A DNA stretch of 64,000 nucleotides from Mesorhizobium sp. C432A (GTDB lineage: Bacteria; Pseudomonadota; Alphaproteobacteria; Rhizobiales; Rhizobiaceae), in NCBI RefSeq assembly GCF_030323145.1, contig NZ_CP100470.1, positions 1,116,001-1,180,000 of the forward strand. Direction: 5' to 3'. The notes below the pieces were generated by a model. That model did no database searches, was not told the DNA's origin, and worked only from the letters and a program-made list of their open reading frames with translations. The position numbers were made by a program, and so were the translations under genes. This document shows, piece after piece, positions 8,761-16,087 of the stretch; position 1 is the stretch's first letter; each line of letters starts with the position of its first letter.

Positions 8761-9225
8761 ATGCGCACATCCGACACCGTCGCCGCGACCGGCCTCGCCA
8801 TAGGCGGCGCCTTCGGCCTGGCCGGCACCTTCGTCGCCAGCGTGCCGTTGCGCGAAACGCTGTGGGCGATCGATGGCGCAGCGCTCGTGGTGGCCACCGC
8901 GCTGCTGACCATGAAATACCAGCGGCTGGGCAATGACTGTGTCGCGGCCGGGTTCCTCACCTTCCTCGCCGGCGAGAGCTTGATCATTTCAAGCAATGCG
9001 GCGGGGCTGGAGGCCAGCGTGCCATCCTATGTCGGCGGCATCTCGCTGTGGGCGGCAGCGCTCGTCCTGATCAGCGCGGCGAACACCTTTGCACTCTGGA
9101 TGCGGCTCACCGGCCTCATCGCCGCCGTGCTGTTTGTGGTGACGGTGGCCATGGTGCTGTGGGGCTCTCCCTTGCTGCCAACCTCGGCGCCGCTGCCCGC
9201 CGCCGGCTATCGTTCCTGGTGCTGA
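8761..9225 (+). CDS. Four- to five-helix membrane protein of unknown function, 3' end frameshifted
   Basis: The 154-residue frame encodes a hydrophobic protein with about four membrane helices (roughly residues 8-30, 35-50, 62-76 and 95-135). It ends ...PAAGYRSWC. The +1 frame immediately continues with FLVLTFAGWIWTLLKSPR and a stop at 9269. Adding one C near 9211 (TATC to TATCC) would join the two as ...GYPFLVLTFAGWIW, a convincing last helix. The gene therefore looks either recently frameshifted or affected by a sequencing error. No family is recognised. Confidence 0.65.
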   Translation: MRTSDTVAATGLAIGGAFGLAGTFVASVPLRETLWAIDGAALVVATALLTMKYQRLGNDCVAAGFLTFLAGESLIISSNAAGLEASVPSYVGGISLWAAALVLISAANTFALWMRLTGLIAAVLFVVTVAMVLWGSPLLPTSAPLPAAGYRSWC

Positions 9226-9337
9226 CTTTTGCCGGCTGGATATGGACGTTGCTGAAGTCGCCGAGGTGATTGACGCGATCCGACGGCTGGCGCCGCATGT
9301 GAAGTGGGGCAGTAGGGGGCGTAGGGTATCACGAGGC

Positions 9338-9490
9338 CGCCCCCTCATCCGGCCGCTTCGCGGCCACCTTCTCCCCGCTGGGGAGAAGAGGCGAGCACCA
9401 GCGCCGAGCGAGCTCCTCTCCCCTCGGGGAGAGGTCGGATTGCCCCGAATTGCCTTTCGCAATTCGGCTGGCAGTCCGGGTGAGGGGGAC
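9338..9490. repeat. Facing palindromic repeats of the family A type without a gene
   Basis: A copy at about 9340-9391 (CCCCCTCATCCGG, then GCGGCCACC, then TTCTCCCCGCTGGGGAGAA) faces a second palindromic copy at about 9413-9490 (CTCTCCCCTCGGGGAGAG, an AATTGCCTTTCGCAATT hairpin, then GGGTGAGGGGG). The short spacer holds no gene. The layout matches the cassette arms at 3618 and 4105 but with an empty centre. Confidence 0.7.
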
Positions 9491-9563
9491 TTGCCTAGCC
9501 GTGGCTCTAGGCCCGGCCCTCGCGGCGTGCGACCCTCGCATCTCCGATTCGGGACCGCCCATC

Positions 9564-9911
9564 ATGCTCCGCCTCACCCTTGCCGCCCTCCTCATCGCCA
9601 CGCCGGCGCATGCCGCCGATATGGCGTTCTTCGTCAAGAATTTGCGCAGCCAAGCGGTGGCGGTGGAGTTGTTCAGCCGGGATCGCAAAATGTCGTGGCC
9701 GGGCGGCGACCAGGTGTTCCTGATCGAGCCGAGCTCGCAGAAATCGGTGCCGATCTCGTGCAATTCGGGAGAAAACATCTGCTACGGCGCCTGGGTGAAC
9801 GGCAATGATGCGGTCTCGGCCGGGGTCGGGCCGGATAATGACCAGCCGTGCGATACGTGCTGTTTCATCTGCGTGGAGAAGACGACCGAGACGATCGATC
9901 TGGTGGAGTGA
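9564..9911 (+). CDS. Small secreted Cys-rich protein, paralogue 1
   Basis: I start at ATG 9564 (115 residues) because it gives a clean signal peptide MLRLTLAALLIATPAHAA; the frame is open upstream to 9450. The mature part, MAFFVKNLRSQAVAVELFSRD..., has a beta-rich look. It carries six conserved cysteines in the pattern VPISC, ENICYGAWV and CDTCCFIC. It is clearly homologous to the protein at 11573-11944, with which it shares the SICYGAW-type and CxxCCxxC blocks. The family resembles small periplasmic proteins of unknown function. The IS256 element lies between the two paralogues. Confidence 0.75.
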   Translation: MLRLTLAALLIATPAHAADMAFFVKNLRSQAVAVELFSRDRKMSWPGGDQVFLIEPSSQKSVPISCNSGENICYGAWVNGNDAVSAGVGPDNDQPCDTCCFICVEKTTETIDLVE

Positions 9912-9936
9912 GGGGCGGGGCGCCGAAGCTGCTGAT

Positions 9937-10112
9937 CTCCCCCCTCGTGGGGGAGATGTCCGGCAGGACAGAGGGGGGCGCGAAGGATCGCCAGCGTATG
10001 GATCAGCAAGCCTAAAATTGAAATGACGCGGCTGCAGGAATGAGAGGTCGGCGGGACAGCGCCCCCCTCTGCCTTGCCAGGCATCTCCCCCACGAGGGGG
10101 GAGATCAGCAGT
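9937..10112. repeat. Inverted pair of palindromic repeats (family B)
   Basis: The left copy (about 9937-9985) reads GATCTCCCCCCTCGTGGGGG, then AGATGTCCGGCAGGACAG and AGGGGGGCGC. The right copy (about 10052-10112) is its near reverse complement and ends in GAGATCAGCAG. The ~65-base spacer has no convincing gene. The IS256 target site begins one base after the right copy. Confidence 0.8.
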
Positions 10113-10120
10113 TCCGCCCT

Positions 10121-11458
10121 GGTAGTGTGCTGAGAGTTCTGCAAATTCGCTGAGAGAGGGCGGTCATGGCAGGCTGGTGATGTTCAACGTCACCGATTCC
10201 TGGAAGGAACGCCACCATGACCAAGACAGAAGGTAAATCGACCAGCGCTGCCGTCAAAGACATTCTGCTTTCGAACCCGGAGGGGCTGCACGAAGTGATC
10301 CGTGCGGTAATGCAGGAGGTTCTCGAGGCCGAGATGGAGGAGGCGCTGGGTGCTTCGAAGGGCGAACGCACGCCTGAGCGCCTTGGGTATCGCTCGGGTT
10401 ACTACGGCCGCACCCTGGTCACCCGGGTGGGCAAGCTTGAGCTGCGGGTTCCACAGGACCGGGCGGGTCACTTCTCCACCGAGCTGTTCGAGCGCTACCA
10501 GCGTTCCGAGCGGGCCTTGGTGGCGACGCTTGCGGAGATGTATGTGCAGGGCGTGTCGACCCGCAAGGTCAAGGCGATCACGGAAGAGCTGTGCGGTCAT
10601 GCGTTCTCGGCTTCGTCGATCTCGGCCATCAACAAGCGCTTGGACGAGAGCCTGAAGGCGTTTGCCGAACGACCGCTTCAGGAGCCATTCCCCTACCTCA
10701 TTCTCGATGCCCGCTACGAGAAAGTGCGCGAAGCCGGCATCGTGATGAGCCAGGCGGTGCTGATCGCGGTCGGCATCGACTGGGACGGGCGCCGGCAGAT
10801 CCTGGCCGTGGAGATGGCCAATCGCGAGAGCCGCTCGGCCTGGAAGGACTTCCTCGTCGGCTTGAAACGACGCGGTCTCAAGGGCGTCGAACTGGCCGTG
10901 TCCGACGACCATGCCGGCCTGGTCGCGGCGATCGGCGAGGTGATCCCGGAAGCAGCATGGCAGCGCTGCTACGTCCACTTCCTCAGGAACGCGCTCGATC
11001 ACCTGCCCAGGAAGCACGGCGACGATTGTCTGCAGGAACTGCGCTGGCTCTACGACCGGCGCGATCTCGCCGAGGCCAAGGCCGATCTCGCCGCGTGGCT
11101 GTCCAAATGGTCCGCCCGCTACCCGCGGCTGACCACCTGGGCGGAAGAAGCCATAGAACAGACGCTGACTTTCTTCCGGCTGCCGCGTCAGCATCACAAG
11201 CACCTCAAGTCCACCAACATGCTTGAACGGCTCAACGAGGAAATCCGCCGGCGCACCTATGTCGTGCGCATCTTCCCGAACGCCGAAAGCTGCCTGCGCC
11301 TGGTCAGGGCGCTGGCCGTCGAAACCAACGAAAACTGGATGGAGGCCAACCGCTATATCAACATGGATGATCTGCGCGAGCACAAGAAGCTCGCTCTACG
11401 CCAAGCCGCATGACCAGTTTCATGATCGCCCATTTTGCAGAACTTGACGCACACAACC
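10121..11458 (+). mobile_element. Complete IS256-family insertion sequence with 8-bp target duplication
   Basis: The element is 1338 bp. The left end GGTAGTGTGC and the reverse complement of the right end GGTTGTGTGC start imperfect terminal inverted repeats that share an AGTTCTGCAAA block about 15 bases inside. The target duplication TCCGCCCT is present at 10113-10120 and 11459-11466. It contains a single intact transposase gene (10217-11413). The exact duplication and unbroken gene suggest a fairly recent insertion. It landed directly beside a palindromic repeat pair and between two paralogous secreted-protein genes. Confidence 0.93.
10217..11413 (+). CDS. IS256-family (mutator-type) transposase
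   Basis: The 398-residue protein is full length for the family. It has the N-terminal DNA-binding region, the RLGYRSGYYGRTLVTRVGKL stretch near residues 55-74, and the catalytic core with LILDARYEKVR (Asp about 164), AVSDDHAGL (Asp about 230) and the STNMLERLNEEIRRR signature, which supplies the last acidic residue (Glu about 337). IS256 transposases move DNA by a copy-out mechanism and leave 8-9 bp duplications, as seen here. No frameshift or internal stop is present, so the enzyme should be active. An apparent 397-codon antisense frame is a shadow of this gene. Confidence 0.96.
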   Translation: MTKTEGKSTSAAVKDILLSNPEGLHEVIRAVMQEVLEAEMEEALGASKGERTPERLGYRSGYYGRTLVTRVGKLELRVPQDRAGHFSTELFERYQRSERALVATLAEMYVQGVSTRKVKAITEELCGHAFSASSISAINKRLDESLKAFAERPLQEPFPYLILDARYEKVREAGIVMSQAVLIAVGIDWDGRRQILAVEMANRESRSAWKDFLVGLKRRGLKGVELAVSDDHAGLVAAIGEVIPEAAWQRCYVHFLRNALDHLPRKHGDDCLQELRWLYDRRDLAEAKADLAAWLSKWSARYPRLTTWAEEAIEQTLTFFRLPRQHHKHLKSTNMLERLNEEIRRRTYVVRIFPNAESCLRLVRALAVETNENWMEANRYINMDDLREHKKLALRQAA

Positions 11459-11572
11459 TCCGCCCTCCACCAATCACCCCAAAATCAGTCAGCCGCTCCC
11501 CTTCAATGTCAGCCGCCATCATGCGATGCTGGCCCCCTCGGCCGGGGGGCCGATTTGCCTCGGGGGAACACC

Positions 11573-11944
11573 ATGTCTTTCACTTGTCTGCGCCGCGTCG
11601 TCGTCGCGCTGTCGCTTGCGGCGCTGTTTGCGCCGGCGGCTCACGCCGCCGACATCACCTTCGCCGTCAAGAACAGCCATCCCAACGCCATGCGCCTCGA
11701 GCTCTACAGCCAGGACCGCGACTATGTCTGGCCGGGCAATGACAAGGATTTCTATCTCGACGATGGCGAGACCAAGCAGATCCCGGTGTCCTGCGACGAA
11801 GGCGAGTCCATCTGCTACGGCGCCTGGGTCGACGGCGACGAGGGAACCTATTGGGGCGTCGGCCCCAACAACAAGGAAAAATGCGAGGATTGCTGCTACA
11901 CCTGCAATGGCGGCGAGACGGAAGAGATTGAACTGACGCCGTAG
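11573..11944 (+). CDS. Small secreted Cys-rich protein, paralogue 2
   Basis: The 123-residue product starts at 11573, behind a CGGGGGAACACC leader, with a signal peptide ending APAAHAA. The mature part ADITFAVKNSHPNAMRLELYSQD aligns along its length with paralogue 1 (9564-9911). It keeps VSC, SICYGAWV and the CEDCCYTC cluster, and adds acidic stretches (DGDEG, GGETEEIE). The conserved cysteines suggest disulfides or metal binding in the periplasm; no function is known. A hairpin-forming GGCCCCCTC/GAGG-type block lies in its leader. The two genes were presumably a tandem duplication before the IS inserted. Confidence 0.75.
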   Translation: MSFTCLRRVVVALSLAALFAPAAHAADITFAVKNSHPNAMRLELYSQDRDYVWPGNDKDFYLDDGETKQIPVSCDEGESICYGAWVDGDEGTYWGVGPNNKEKCEDCCYTCNGGETEEIELTP

Positions 11945-11955
11945 GAAGTACAGCC

Positions 11956-12004
11956 AATCTCCCCCCAAGTGGGGGAGATGTCCGGCAGGACAGAGGGGGG
12001 CGCC
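11956..12004 (+). repeat. Left arm around the dead DUF559 gene (family B)
   Basis: A palindromic arm with an ATCTCCCCCCAAGTGGGGG core, AGATGTCCGGCAGGACAG and a GAGGGGGGCGC end. Its inverted partner is at about 12437-12496. The two match in the hairpin core but differ in the distal half, unlike the nearly perfect arms of the other cassettes. Confidence 0.75.
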
Positions 12005-12040
12005 ATAGAGCGCAAGCCTCTGCAACCACCGAGCATCGTA

Positions 12041-12408
12041 ATGCCGCACACGCCTTACCGCCTCGACATCGCGCAAACGCCAGATCGATGCGCAAAGTCC
12101 TGACGCCAGCCGAACTCAAGCTCTGGAAGGAACTTCGTGCCCACCGGCTGATGGGGCTTGGCTTCCGGTGACAATTTCCGATTGCCGCCTACATCGTCGA
12201 TTTCGCTTGCCCGGAGAAGAAGCTGGTCATCGAAGTCGATGGCGCCCAGCATGCGGACGCCGGCGCGGCTGCCGGTGATACGCGGACATCGCACCTCGAA
12301 CAAGATGGCTGGACCGTCCTGCGGTTCTGGAATGACGACGTCATCCGCGACGTCGACAATGTCTGCCAGCATATTGTGATTGCGGCTGGGCTTGGACGCG
12401 CATCCTGA
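12041..12408 (+). pseudogene. Decayed DUF559 endonuclease-fold gene
   Basis: Conceptual translation gives MPHTPYRL, then a shift of one base to RHRANARSMRKVLTPAELKLW, then GLGFR followed by a TGA at 12169-12171 where relatives have Arg (CGA). It then reads in frame QFPIAAYIVDFACPEKK, LVIEVDGAQHADAG and [11 protein letters not shown] to a stop at 12406-12408. All DUF559 motifs are present, but at least one frameshift and one nonsense mutation break the gene. The C-terminal part after the TGA has no good start. It is a clear relative of the intact gene at 3715-4086 and also lies between inverted repeats. Confidence 0.85.
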
Positions 12409-12436
12409 GCGGTGCCGGTGCTGGGCTTTAGGCAGG

Positions 12437-12496
12437 GAAAGGTCGGCGGGACAGCCCTGGCCTGCCGGCCATCTCCCCCACGAGGGGGGAGATCGC
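12437..12496 (-). repeat. Right arm around the dead DUF559 gene (family B)
   Basis: Inverted partner of 11956-12004. In reverse complement it reads GATCTCCCCCCTCGTGGGGG, AGATGGCCGGCAGGCCAG and then GGCTGTCCCGCC. The match to the left arm is good for the first ~38 bases and then breaks down. Confidence 0.7.
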
Positions 12497-12511
12497 CTTG
12501 GCTTTCGCGAA

Positions 12512-12841
12512 TTATCCCAGCAATGCCCTCTGCCGCTTCGGCCCGCCCGCCTTGCGCCAGGAGTTGAACCTGTGCGTCGCGGCGGCAAACGAGATCTTCA
12601 TCTGCTGGGCGACCGAGTAGCGCGACTTGCCTTCGTCGAACAGGCGGTAGCAGCACTCGACGCCCTCCTCGGTCAGCTTGCCGTCGGGCGCCTTGTTGTG
12701 CGGATTGGCGGGGTCGAATTTCTCGACCTGCTGTTCGACCAGGCCTTTCAGCCGCTGCAAATCGGCCTCGATGCTGGCGATGAGATCGAGGACGGGTTTC
12801 GGATCGAAGTGGTCATGCGGCTTTGCCGTCATCTTGCTCAT
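12512..12841 (-). CDS. Hypothetical protein with helical C-terminal, possibly DNA-binding, segment
   Basis: The likely start is the ATG at 12841 (109 residues, MSKMTAKPHDHFDPKP), preceded by a GAAAGG site; an upstream ATG at 12907 would add 22 residues. The protein is polar and probably cytoplasmic. An amphipathic helix (residues ~15-40, LDLIASIEADLQRLKGLVEQQ) could form a coiled coil. The last third (YSVAQQMKISFAAATHRFNSWRK) has the look of a helix-turn-helix. No family is recognised. It is divergent from mbfA, and the ICE operator lies ~120 bases upstream of it, so iron control of both is possible but unproven. Confidence 0.65.
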   Translation of the reverse strand: MSKMTAKPHDHFDPKPVLDLIASIEADLQRLKGLVEQQVEKFDPANPHNKAPDGKLTEEGVECCYRLFDEGKSRYSVAQQMKISFAAATHRFNSWRKAGGPKRQRALLG

Positions 12842-12963
12842 GCCTTTCGCTTGCGTATCGCGACCGATATAGGTGAACATTTGCCGATAATGAAGGGCGC
12901 GTTGCAATCCGGCGCTTCAACATTTTTTGACTGGTGATTGACCGCAGAGATTGCAGCGCCTAG

Positions 12964-12980
12964 TTTAGAATTGTTCTAAA
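12964..12980 (+). promoter_or_regulatory. Iron control element (Irr-binding ICE box) of mbfA
   Basis: TTTAGAA-TTG-TTCTAAA is a perfect 7-bp inverted repeat with a 3-base spacer, 16 bases before the mbfA start codon. This is the consensus form of the ICE motif bound by the haem-dependent regulator Irr in rhizobia and relatives. Its position next to the start codon fits repression of mbfA by Irr under iron limitation, as known for mbfA in Bradyrhizobium and Agrobacterium. Confidence 0.9.
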
Positions 12981-12996
12981 CTGGGGTGAATTTCTC

Positions 12997-13980
12997 ATGC
13001 TTTCCCGTGTCTTCGGTTTCGGCCGCCGTCCTTTCGAAACGCTGTCGGAACAGGAGATCCTGGCCCTGGCAATTTCATCCGAAGAGGATGACGGGCGCAT
13101 CTACCGCGCCTATGCCGACGGGCTGGCGGACAGTTTTCCGCAATCGGCGAAAGTGTTCGAGGCGATGGCGGCGGAGGAAGACGGCCATCGCGATTCGCTG
13201 ATCGAGCTTTACCGCAAACGTTTCGGCGAGCGCATTCCGTTGCTGCGCCGCGAGCACGTGAAAGGCTATTACGAGCGCAAGCCCGACTGGCTGGTGCGGC
13301 CGCTCGGCATCGAGCATGTGCGGCGCCAAGCCGAAGAGATGGAGCGGCAGGCCTATCGCTTCTATGTCGAGGCGGCCAAGCGCACCGGCGATGCCTCGAC
13401 GCGGAAACTGCTCGGCGACCTGGCCGCGGCCGAGCAAAGCCATGAGAATTCGGCGCACCGGCTGGAGCAGAAACTTGTGCCGGGCGAGGTCAAGGCCGAG
13501 GAAGCCAGCGCCGAGCAGCGCCAGTTCATCCTGACCTATGTCCAGCCGGGACTGGCCGGGCTGATGGATGGCTCGGTGTCGACACTGGCGCCGATCTTTG
13601 CCGCAGCGTTTGCCACGCACGACACCTGGCAGACGCTGCTGGTCGGCCTCGCCGCCTCGATCGGCGCCGGCATCTCGATGGGGTTTACCGAAGTCGCTTC
13701 GGACGACGGCAAGCTGTCGGGGCGTGGCTCGCCGATCAAGCGCGGACTGACGGTCGGCATCATGACGACGCTGGGAGGGCTCGGCCACGCGCTGCCTTAC
13801 ATCATCCCGCATTTCTGGACGGCGACGGCGGTTGCGGCCGTGGTGGTGTTCTTCGAATTATGGGCGATCGCCTTCGTGCAGAACCGCTACATGCAAACCC
13901 CGTTCCTGCGCGCGGCGTTTCAGGTGGTGCTGGGTGGGGCGCTGGTGTTTGCGGCCGGGGTGCTGATCGGGAATGCGTGA
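12997..13980 (+). CDS. mbfA: Membrane-bound ferritin-like iron exporter
   Basis: The 327-residue protein has a ferritin-like N-terminal domain (about residues 15-160) with metal-binding helices ISSEEDDGRIY, MAAEEDGHRDSL (Glu60/61, His64) and LAAAEQSHENSAHRLE. It is followed by a VIT1/CCC1-like membrane domain with about five helices (~190-325). MbfA binds Fe(II) at the ferritin site and exports iron, protecting against peroxide and acid-iron stress. The ICE box directly upstream indicates Irr control. Length and domain order are those of the family. Confidence 0.93.
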   Translation: MLSRVFGFGRRPFETLSEQEILALAISSEEDDGRIYRAYADGLADSFPQSAKVFEAMAAEEDGHRDSLIELYRKRFGERIPLLRREHVKGYYERKPDWLVRPLGIEHVRRQAEEMERQAYRFYVEAAKRTGDASTRKLLGDLAAAEQSHENSAHRLEQKLVPGEVKAEEASAEQRQFILTYVQPGLAGLMDGSVSTLAPIFAAAFATHDTWQTLLVGLAASIGAGISMGFTEVASDDGKLSGRGSPIKRGLTVGIMTTLGGLGHALPYIIPHFWTATAVAAVVVFFELWAIAFVQNRYMQTPFLRAAFQVVLGGALVFAAGVLIGNA

Positions 13981-13983
13981 GCG

Positions 13984-14124
13984 CCAAGCGCCCCTCACCC
14001 AGCCTCCGCTACGCTCGGCTGACCTCTCCCCGAGGGGAGAGGAGATTTTCGACGCCTGCGCCAGTCTCTTCTCCCCAGCGGGGAGAAGGTGGCCGCGAAG
14101 CGGCCGGATGAGGGGGCCTGGCGC
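13984..14124. repeat. Facing palindromic repeats of the family A type
   Basis: The left copy (about 13990-14047) has CCCCTCACCCAGCC, an arm around GCTACGCTCGGC and CTCTCCCCGAGGGGAGAG. The right copy (about 14069-14121) has TTCTCCCCAGCGGGGAGAA, GGCCGCGAAGCGGCC and GGATGAGGGGG. The spacer is ~20 bases and empty. The pair lies between the convergent ends of mbfA and the ABM gene. Confidence 0.7.
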
Positions 14125-14139
14125 GACGCCGATACCTAG

Positions 14140-14484
14140 TCACCCATTCACCGCCCTGCTATCCTCTGGCGCCTCGTCCCTCTCCGTCAGCCCGTAATCC
14201 CGCACCACATGCGCAATCCGCAACCGATAGCCGGCAAATATTCCGCCGCGGCCCGCATGCTGCGCCTGCCGGTGCTCTTCCGTGTTGCGCCAGGCTTTCA
14301 CCGCTTCCTCATCGCGCCAGAAGGACAGTGACAGGACCCGGTTGGGATCGCCCAGGCTCTGGAAGCGCTCGATCGAGATGAAACCGTCTATGCCGTCGAG
14401 CAGCGGCCGCAGTTCCGCGGCGATGCCGAGATAGGCATCGCGCTTTCCCTGCGCCGGTTGCACCTCGAAGATGACAGCGATCAT
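14140..14484 (-). CDS. Antibiotic biosynthesis monooxygenase (ABM) domain protein
   Basis: The 114-residue protein has the single ABM ferredoxin-like fold: MIAVIFEVQPAQGKRDAYL, then DGIDGFISIERFQSLGDPNRVLSLSFWRDEEAVKAWRNTEEHRQAQ. This is a stress-associated, haem-degrading-like or quinol monooxygenase-like family whose substrate is usually unknown. The start overlaps the stop of the upstream NIPSNAP gene by 4 bases (ATGA), so the two are translationally coupled; both belong to the dimeric alpha/beta-barrel superfamily. A GGAGG-type site lies upstream. Confidence 0.85.
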   Translation of the reverse strand: MIAVIFEVQPAQGKRDAYLGIAAELRPLLDGIDGFISIERFQSLGDPNRVLSLSFWRDEEAVKAWRNTEEHRQAQHAGRGGIFAGYRLRIAHVVRDYGLTERDEAPEDSRAVNG

Positions 14485-14837
14485 ATCTCCTCCTTGACCG
14501 CGGTCTGGAACAGCTGCCGCGGTCCATGCGGCCCCGACACCAGCTTCAGGAAGATGCGGTCCTCTTTCAAGATGAACTTTTCGCGGCGGGCGAATTCGTA
14601 ATTGGCCTTGCCCGCCGGATCGGCGGCGAGACGAGCGCGGTAGGCCTCGTAGGCAGCGAGGCTGTCGATGCTGTAGGCGGCGTAGGCCGTAGTGGCCGAG
14701 CCCTCATGCGGGGCGTAGTAGCCGATCAGATCGGCGCCGCAGCGCGGGATCGCCTGGCCCCAGGCCTTGGCATATTGCTCGAAGGCCGGCTTGCCGAACG
14801 GGTCGATCTCATAGCGGATGAAGCAGGCGATGGTCAT
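14481..14837 (-). CDS. NIPSNAP-family dimeric alpha/beta-barrel protein
   Basis: The start at 14837 (118 residues) is supported by an AAGGAG site; the open frame extends to 14969. The sequence MTIACFIRYEIDPFGKPAFEQYAKAW, then CGADLIGYYAPHEGSATTAY, and FARREKFILKEDRIFLKLV follows the NIPSNAP pattern. These small cytoplasmic proteins have no firm function. It overlaps the ABM gene by 4 bases. Divergent expression from the ArsR-type gene (15196) is separated by a DUF1127 gene. Confidence 0.85.
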   Translation of the reverse strand: MTIACFIRYEIDPFGKPAFEQYAKAWGQAIPRCGADLIGYYAPHEGSATTAYAAYSIDSLAAYEAYRARLAADPAGKANYEFARREKFILKEDRIFLKLVSGPHGPRQLFQTAVKEEI

Positions 14838-14922
14838 CGTGAACTCCTTGGGTTTCGCGTGGATAGTTCGAGCGGCGTCGAAACGTTGTGCCGCAGGGTC
14901 TGCTAAGCAAAAGCGCTGGCGG

Positions 14923-15126
14923 TCAGGCCTGCCAGAAGGATTTTGCGCATTCGCGGCGCACATCCTCACGGGTCAGGCCGAGATCGCGCAGCAGATGGTC
15001 GTCGACCGCCGCGAGGTCGAGCCGCTGCACATGGCGGTCGTACCAGCGGGCGAGCAGCCGCCGTTGCAGCCAGGTGACGAACGGGAACGGCCGGCGGCTG
15101 GCGAGTGGGGCGGAAGCGGTTGGCAT
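14923..15126 (-). CDS. DUF1127 small protein
   Basis: The 67-residue protein shows the DUF1127 (YjiS-like) pattern: a basic N terminus, WLQRRLLARWYDRHVQRLD, then LAAVDDHLLRDLGLTREDVRREC. In alphaproteobacteria such arginine-rich mini-proteins take part in phosphate, carbon and RNA-related regulation, but this member is unstudied. A strong AAGGAG site precedes the ATG at 15126. It lies on the minus strand, divergent from the ArsR gene at 15196, with ~70 bases between the starts, so they may share a control region. Confidence 0.9.
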   Translation of the reverse strand: MPTASAPLASRRPFPFVTWLQRRLLARWYDRHVQRLDLAAVDDHLLRDLGLTREDVRRECAKSFWQA

Positions 15127-15195
15127 CGGCGTTCTCCTTGATCCCGCCCGACAATAATGCTTATCTGACGAGAATGCTTCGATGGAGACCTAACT

Positions 15196-15870
15196 ATGCG
15201 TGAAGGACCCGACATTGCCCGCATCGCCAGCCTGGTCGGCGATCCGGCGCGGGCAAACATGCTGAATGCGCTGATGGGCGGCACGGCTTTGACGGCCAGC
15301 GAACTGGCGCTGGAGGCCGGCGTGTCGCTGCCCACCGCGTCCTCGCATCTGTCGAAACTGATGGAGGGCGGGCTTTTAACTTTGGCCAGCCAGGGACGGC
15401 ATCGCTATTACGGCCTCGCAGGGCCGCAGGTGGCCGGCATGATCGAGGCGATCACCGGGGTGGCCGAAGCGGTCGGCCCCAAGCGGGTGCGGCCCGGCCC
15501 GCGCGACGGCGCCATGCGCGTCGCCCGTGTCTGCTACGACCACCTCGCCGGCGAACATGCGGTGGCGATGCTCGACCGCCTCGTCGCGCGCGGCATCCTG
15601 TTGCGCGACGACAATGAGATGAGGCTGGGGCCAGCAGCAGCCTCGCATTTTTCGGCCATCGGCATCGACGTCGGCGCCAAGCCGCGCCGGCCGGTCTGCC
15701 GCGCCTGCCTCGACTGGAGCGTGCGCCGCTCGCACCTTGCGGGAACGCTGGGCGCGGCTATTCTGGACAAGATCCTGGCGGAGAAATGGGCAAGGCGGGA
15801 GAAGGACAGCCGCGCGGTGGTGTTTTCACCGCCGGGGAAGCAGGCGTTCGAGCGGGTGTTTTTGGCGTAG
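15196..15870 (+). CDS. ArsR-family winged-helix transcriptional regulator
   Basis: The 224-residue protein has an ArsR-type winged helix in residues ~8-80 (ARIASLVGDPARANMLNALM, then LTASELALEAGVSLPTASSHLSKLMEGGLL). It has a longer C-terminal domain with Cys residues (VCYDHLAGEHA, RPVCRACLDWSVRRSHLAG) typical of the longer ArsR proteins of rhizobia. No effector is known. Its divergent neighbours (DUF1127, NIPSNAP, ABM) are candidate targets. Confidence 0.88.
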   Translation: MREGPDIARIASLVGDPARANMLNALMGGTALTASELALEAGVSLPTASSHLSKLMEGGLLTLASQGRHRYYGLAGPQVAGMIEAITGVAEAVGPKRVRPGPRDGAMRVARVCYDHLAGEHAVAMLDRLVARGILLRDDNEMRLGPAAASHFSAIGIDVGAKPRRPVCRACLDWSVRRSHLAGTLGAAILDKILAEKWARREKDSRAVVFSPPGKQAFERVFLA

Positions 15871-15892
15871 AGGTTCGGCAGCGCTAATTGGG

Positions 15893-16055
15893 CGACGCTG
15901 GCGGGACAGCACCCCCCCTCTGGCCTGCCGGCCATCTCCCCCTCAAGGGGGAGATTACGCGCTCAACAGCTTTCGCCAATCTCGAACATCGTAAAGGTGA
16001 GCTGCGCCTCGAAGCTGCCAATCTCCCCCCTTGAGGACAGAGGGGGGTGTGACGG
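15893..16055. repeat. Inverted pair of palindromic repeats (family B)
   Basis: The first copy (about 15896-15956) contains GGCGGGACAGCACC, CCCCTCTGGCCTGCCGGCC and ATCTCCCCCTCAAGGGGGAGAT. The second (about 16020-16055) is shorter and inverted (ATCTCCCCCCTTGAGGACAG, AGGGGGGTG), with an apparent internal deletion of the GGCAGG block. The spacer is ~65 bases and empty. Confidence 0.7.
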
Positions 16056-16087
16056 AACGCTTGCGTAGCAGGTGAGGCGCGCGACGC

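Noticed and set aside
10190..11383. A 397-codon frame antisense to the IS256 transposase
   Set aside because: It mirrors a gene with family motifs and has no recognisable domain of its own.
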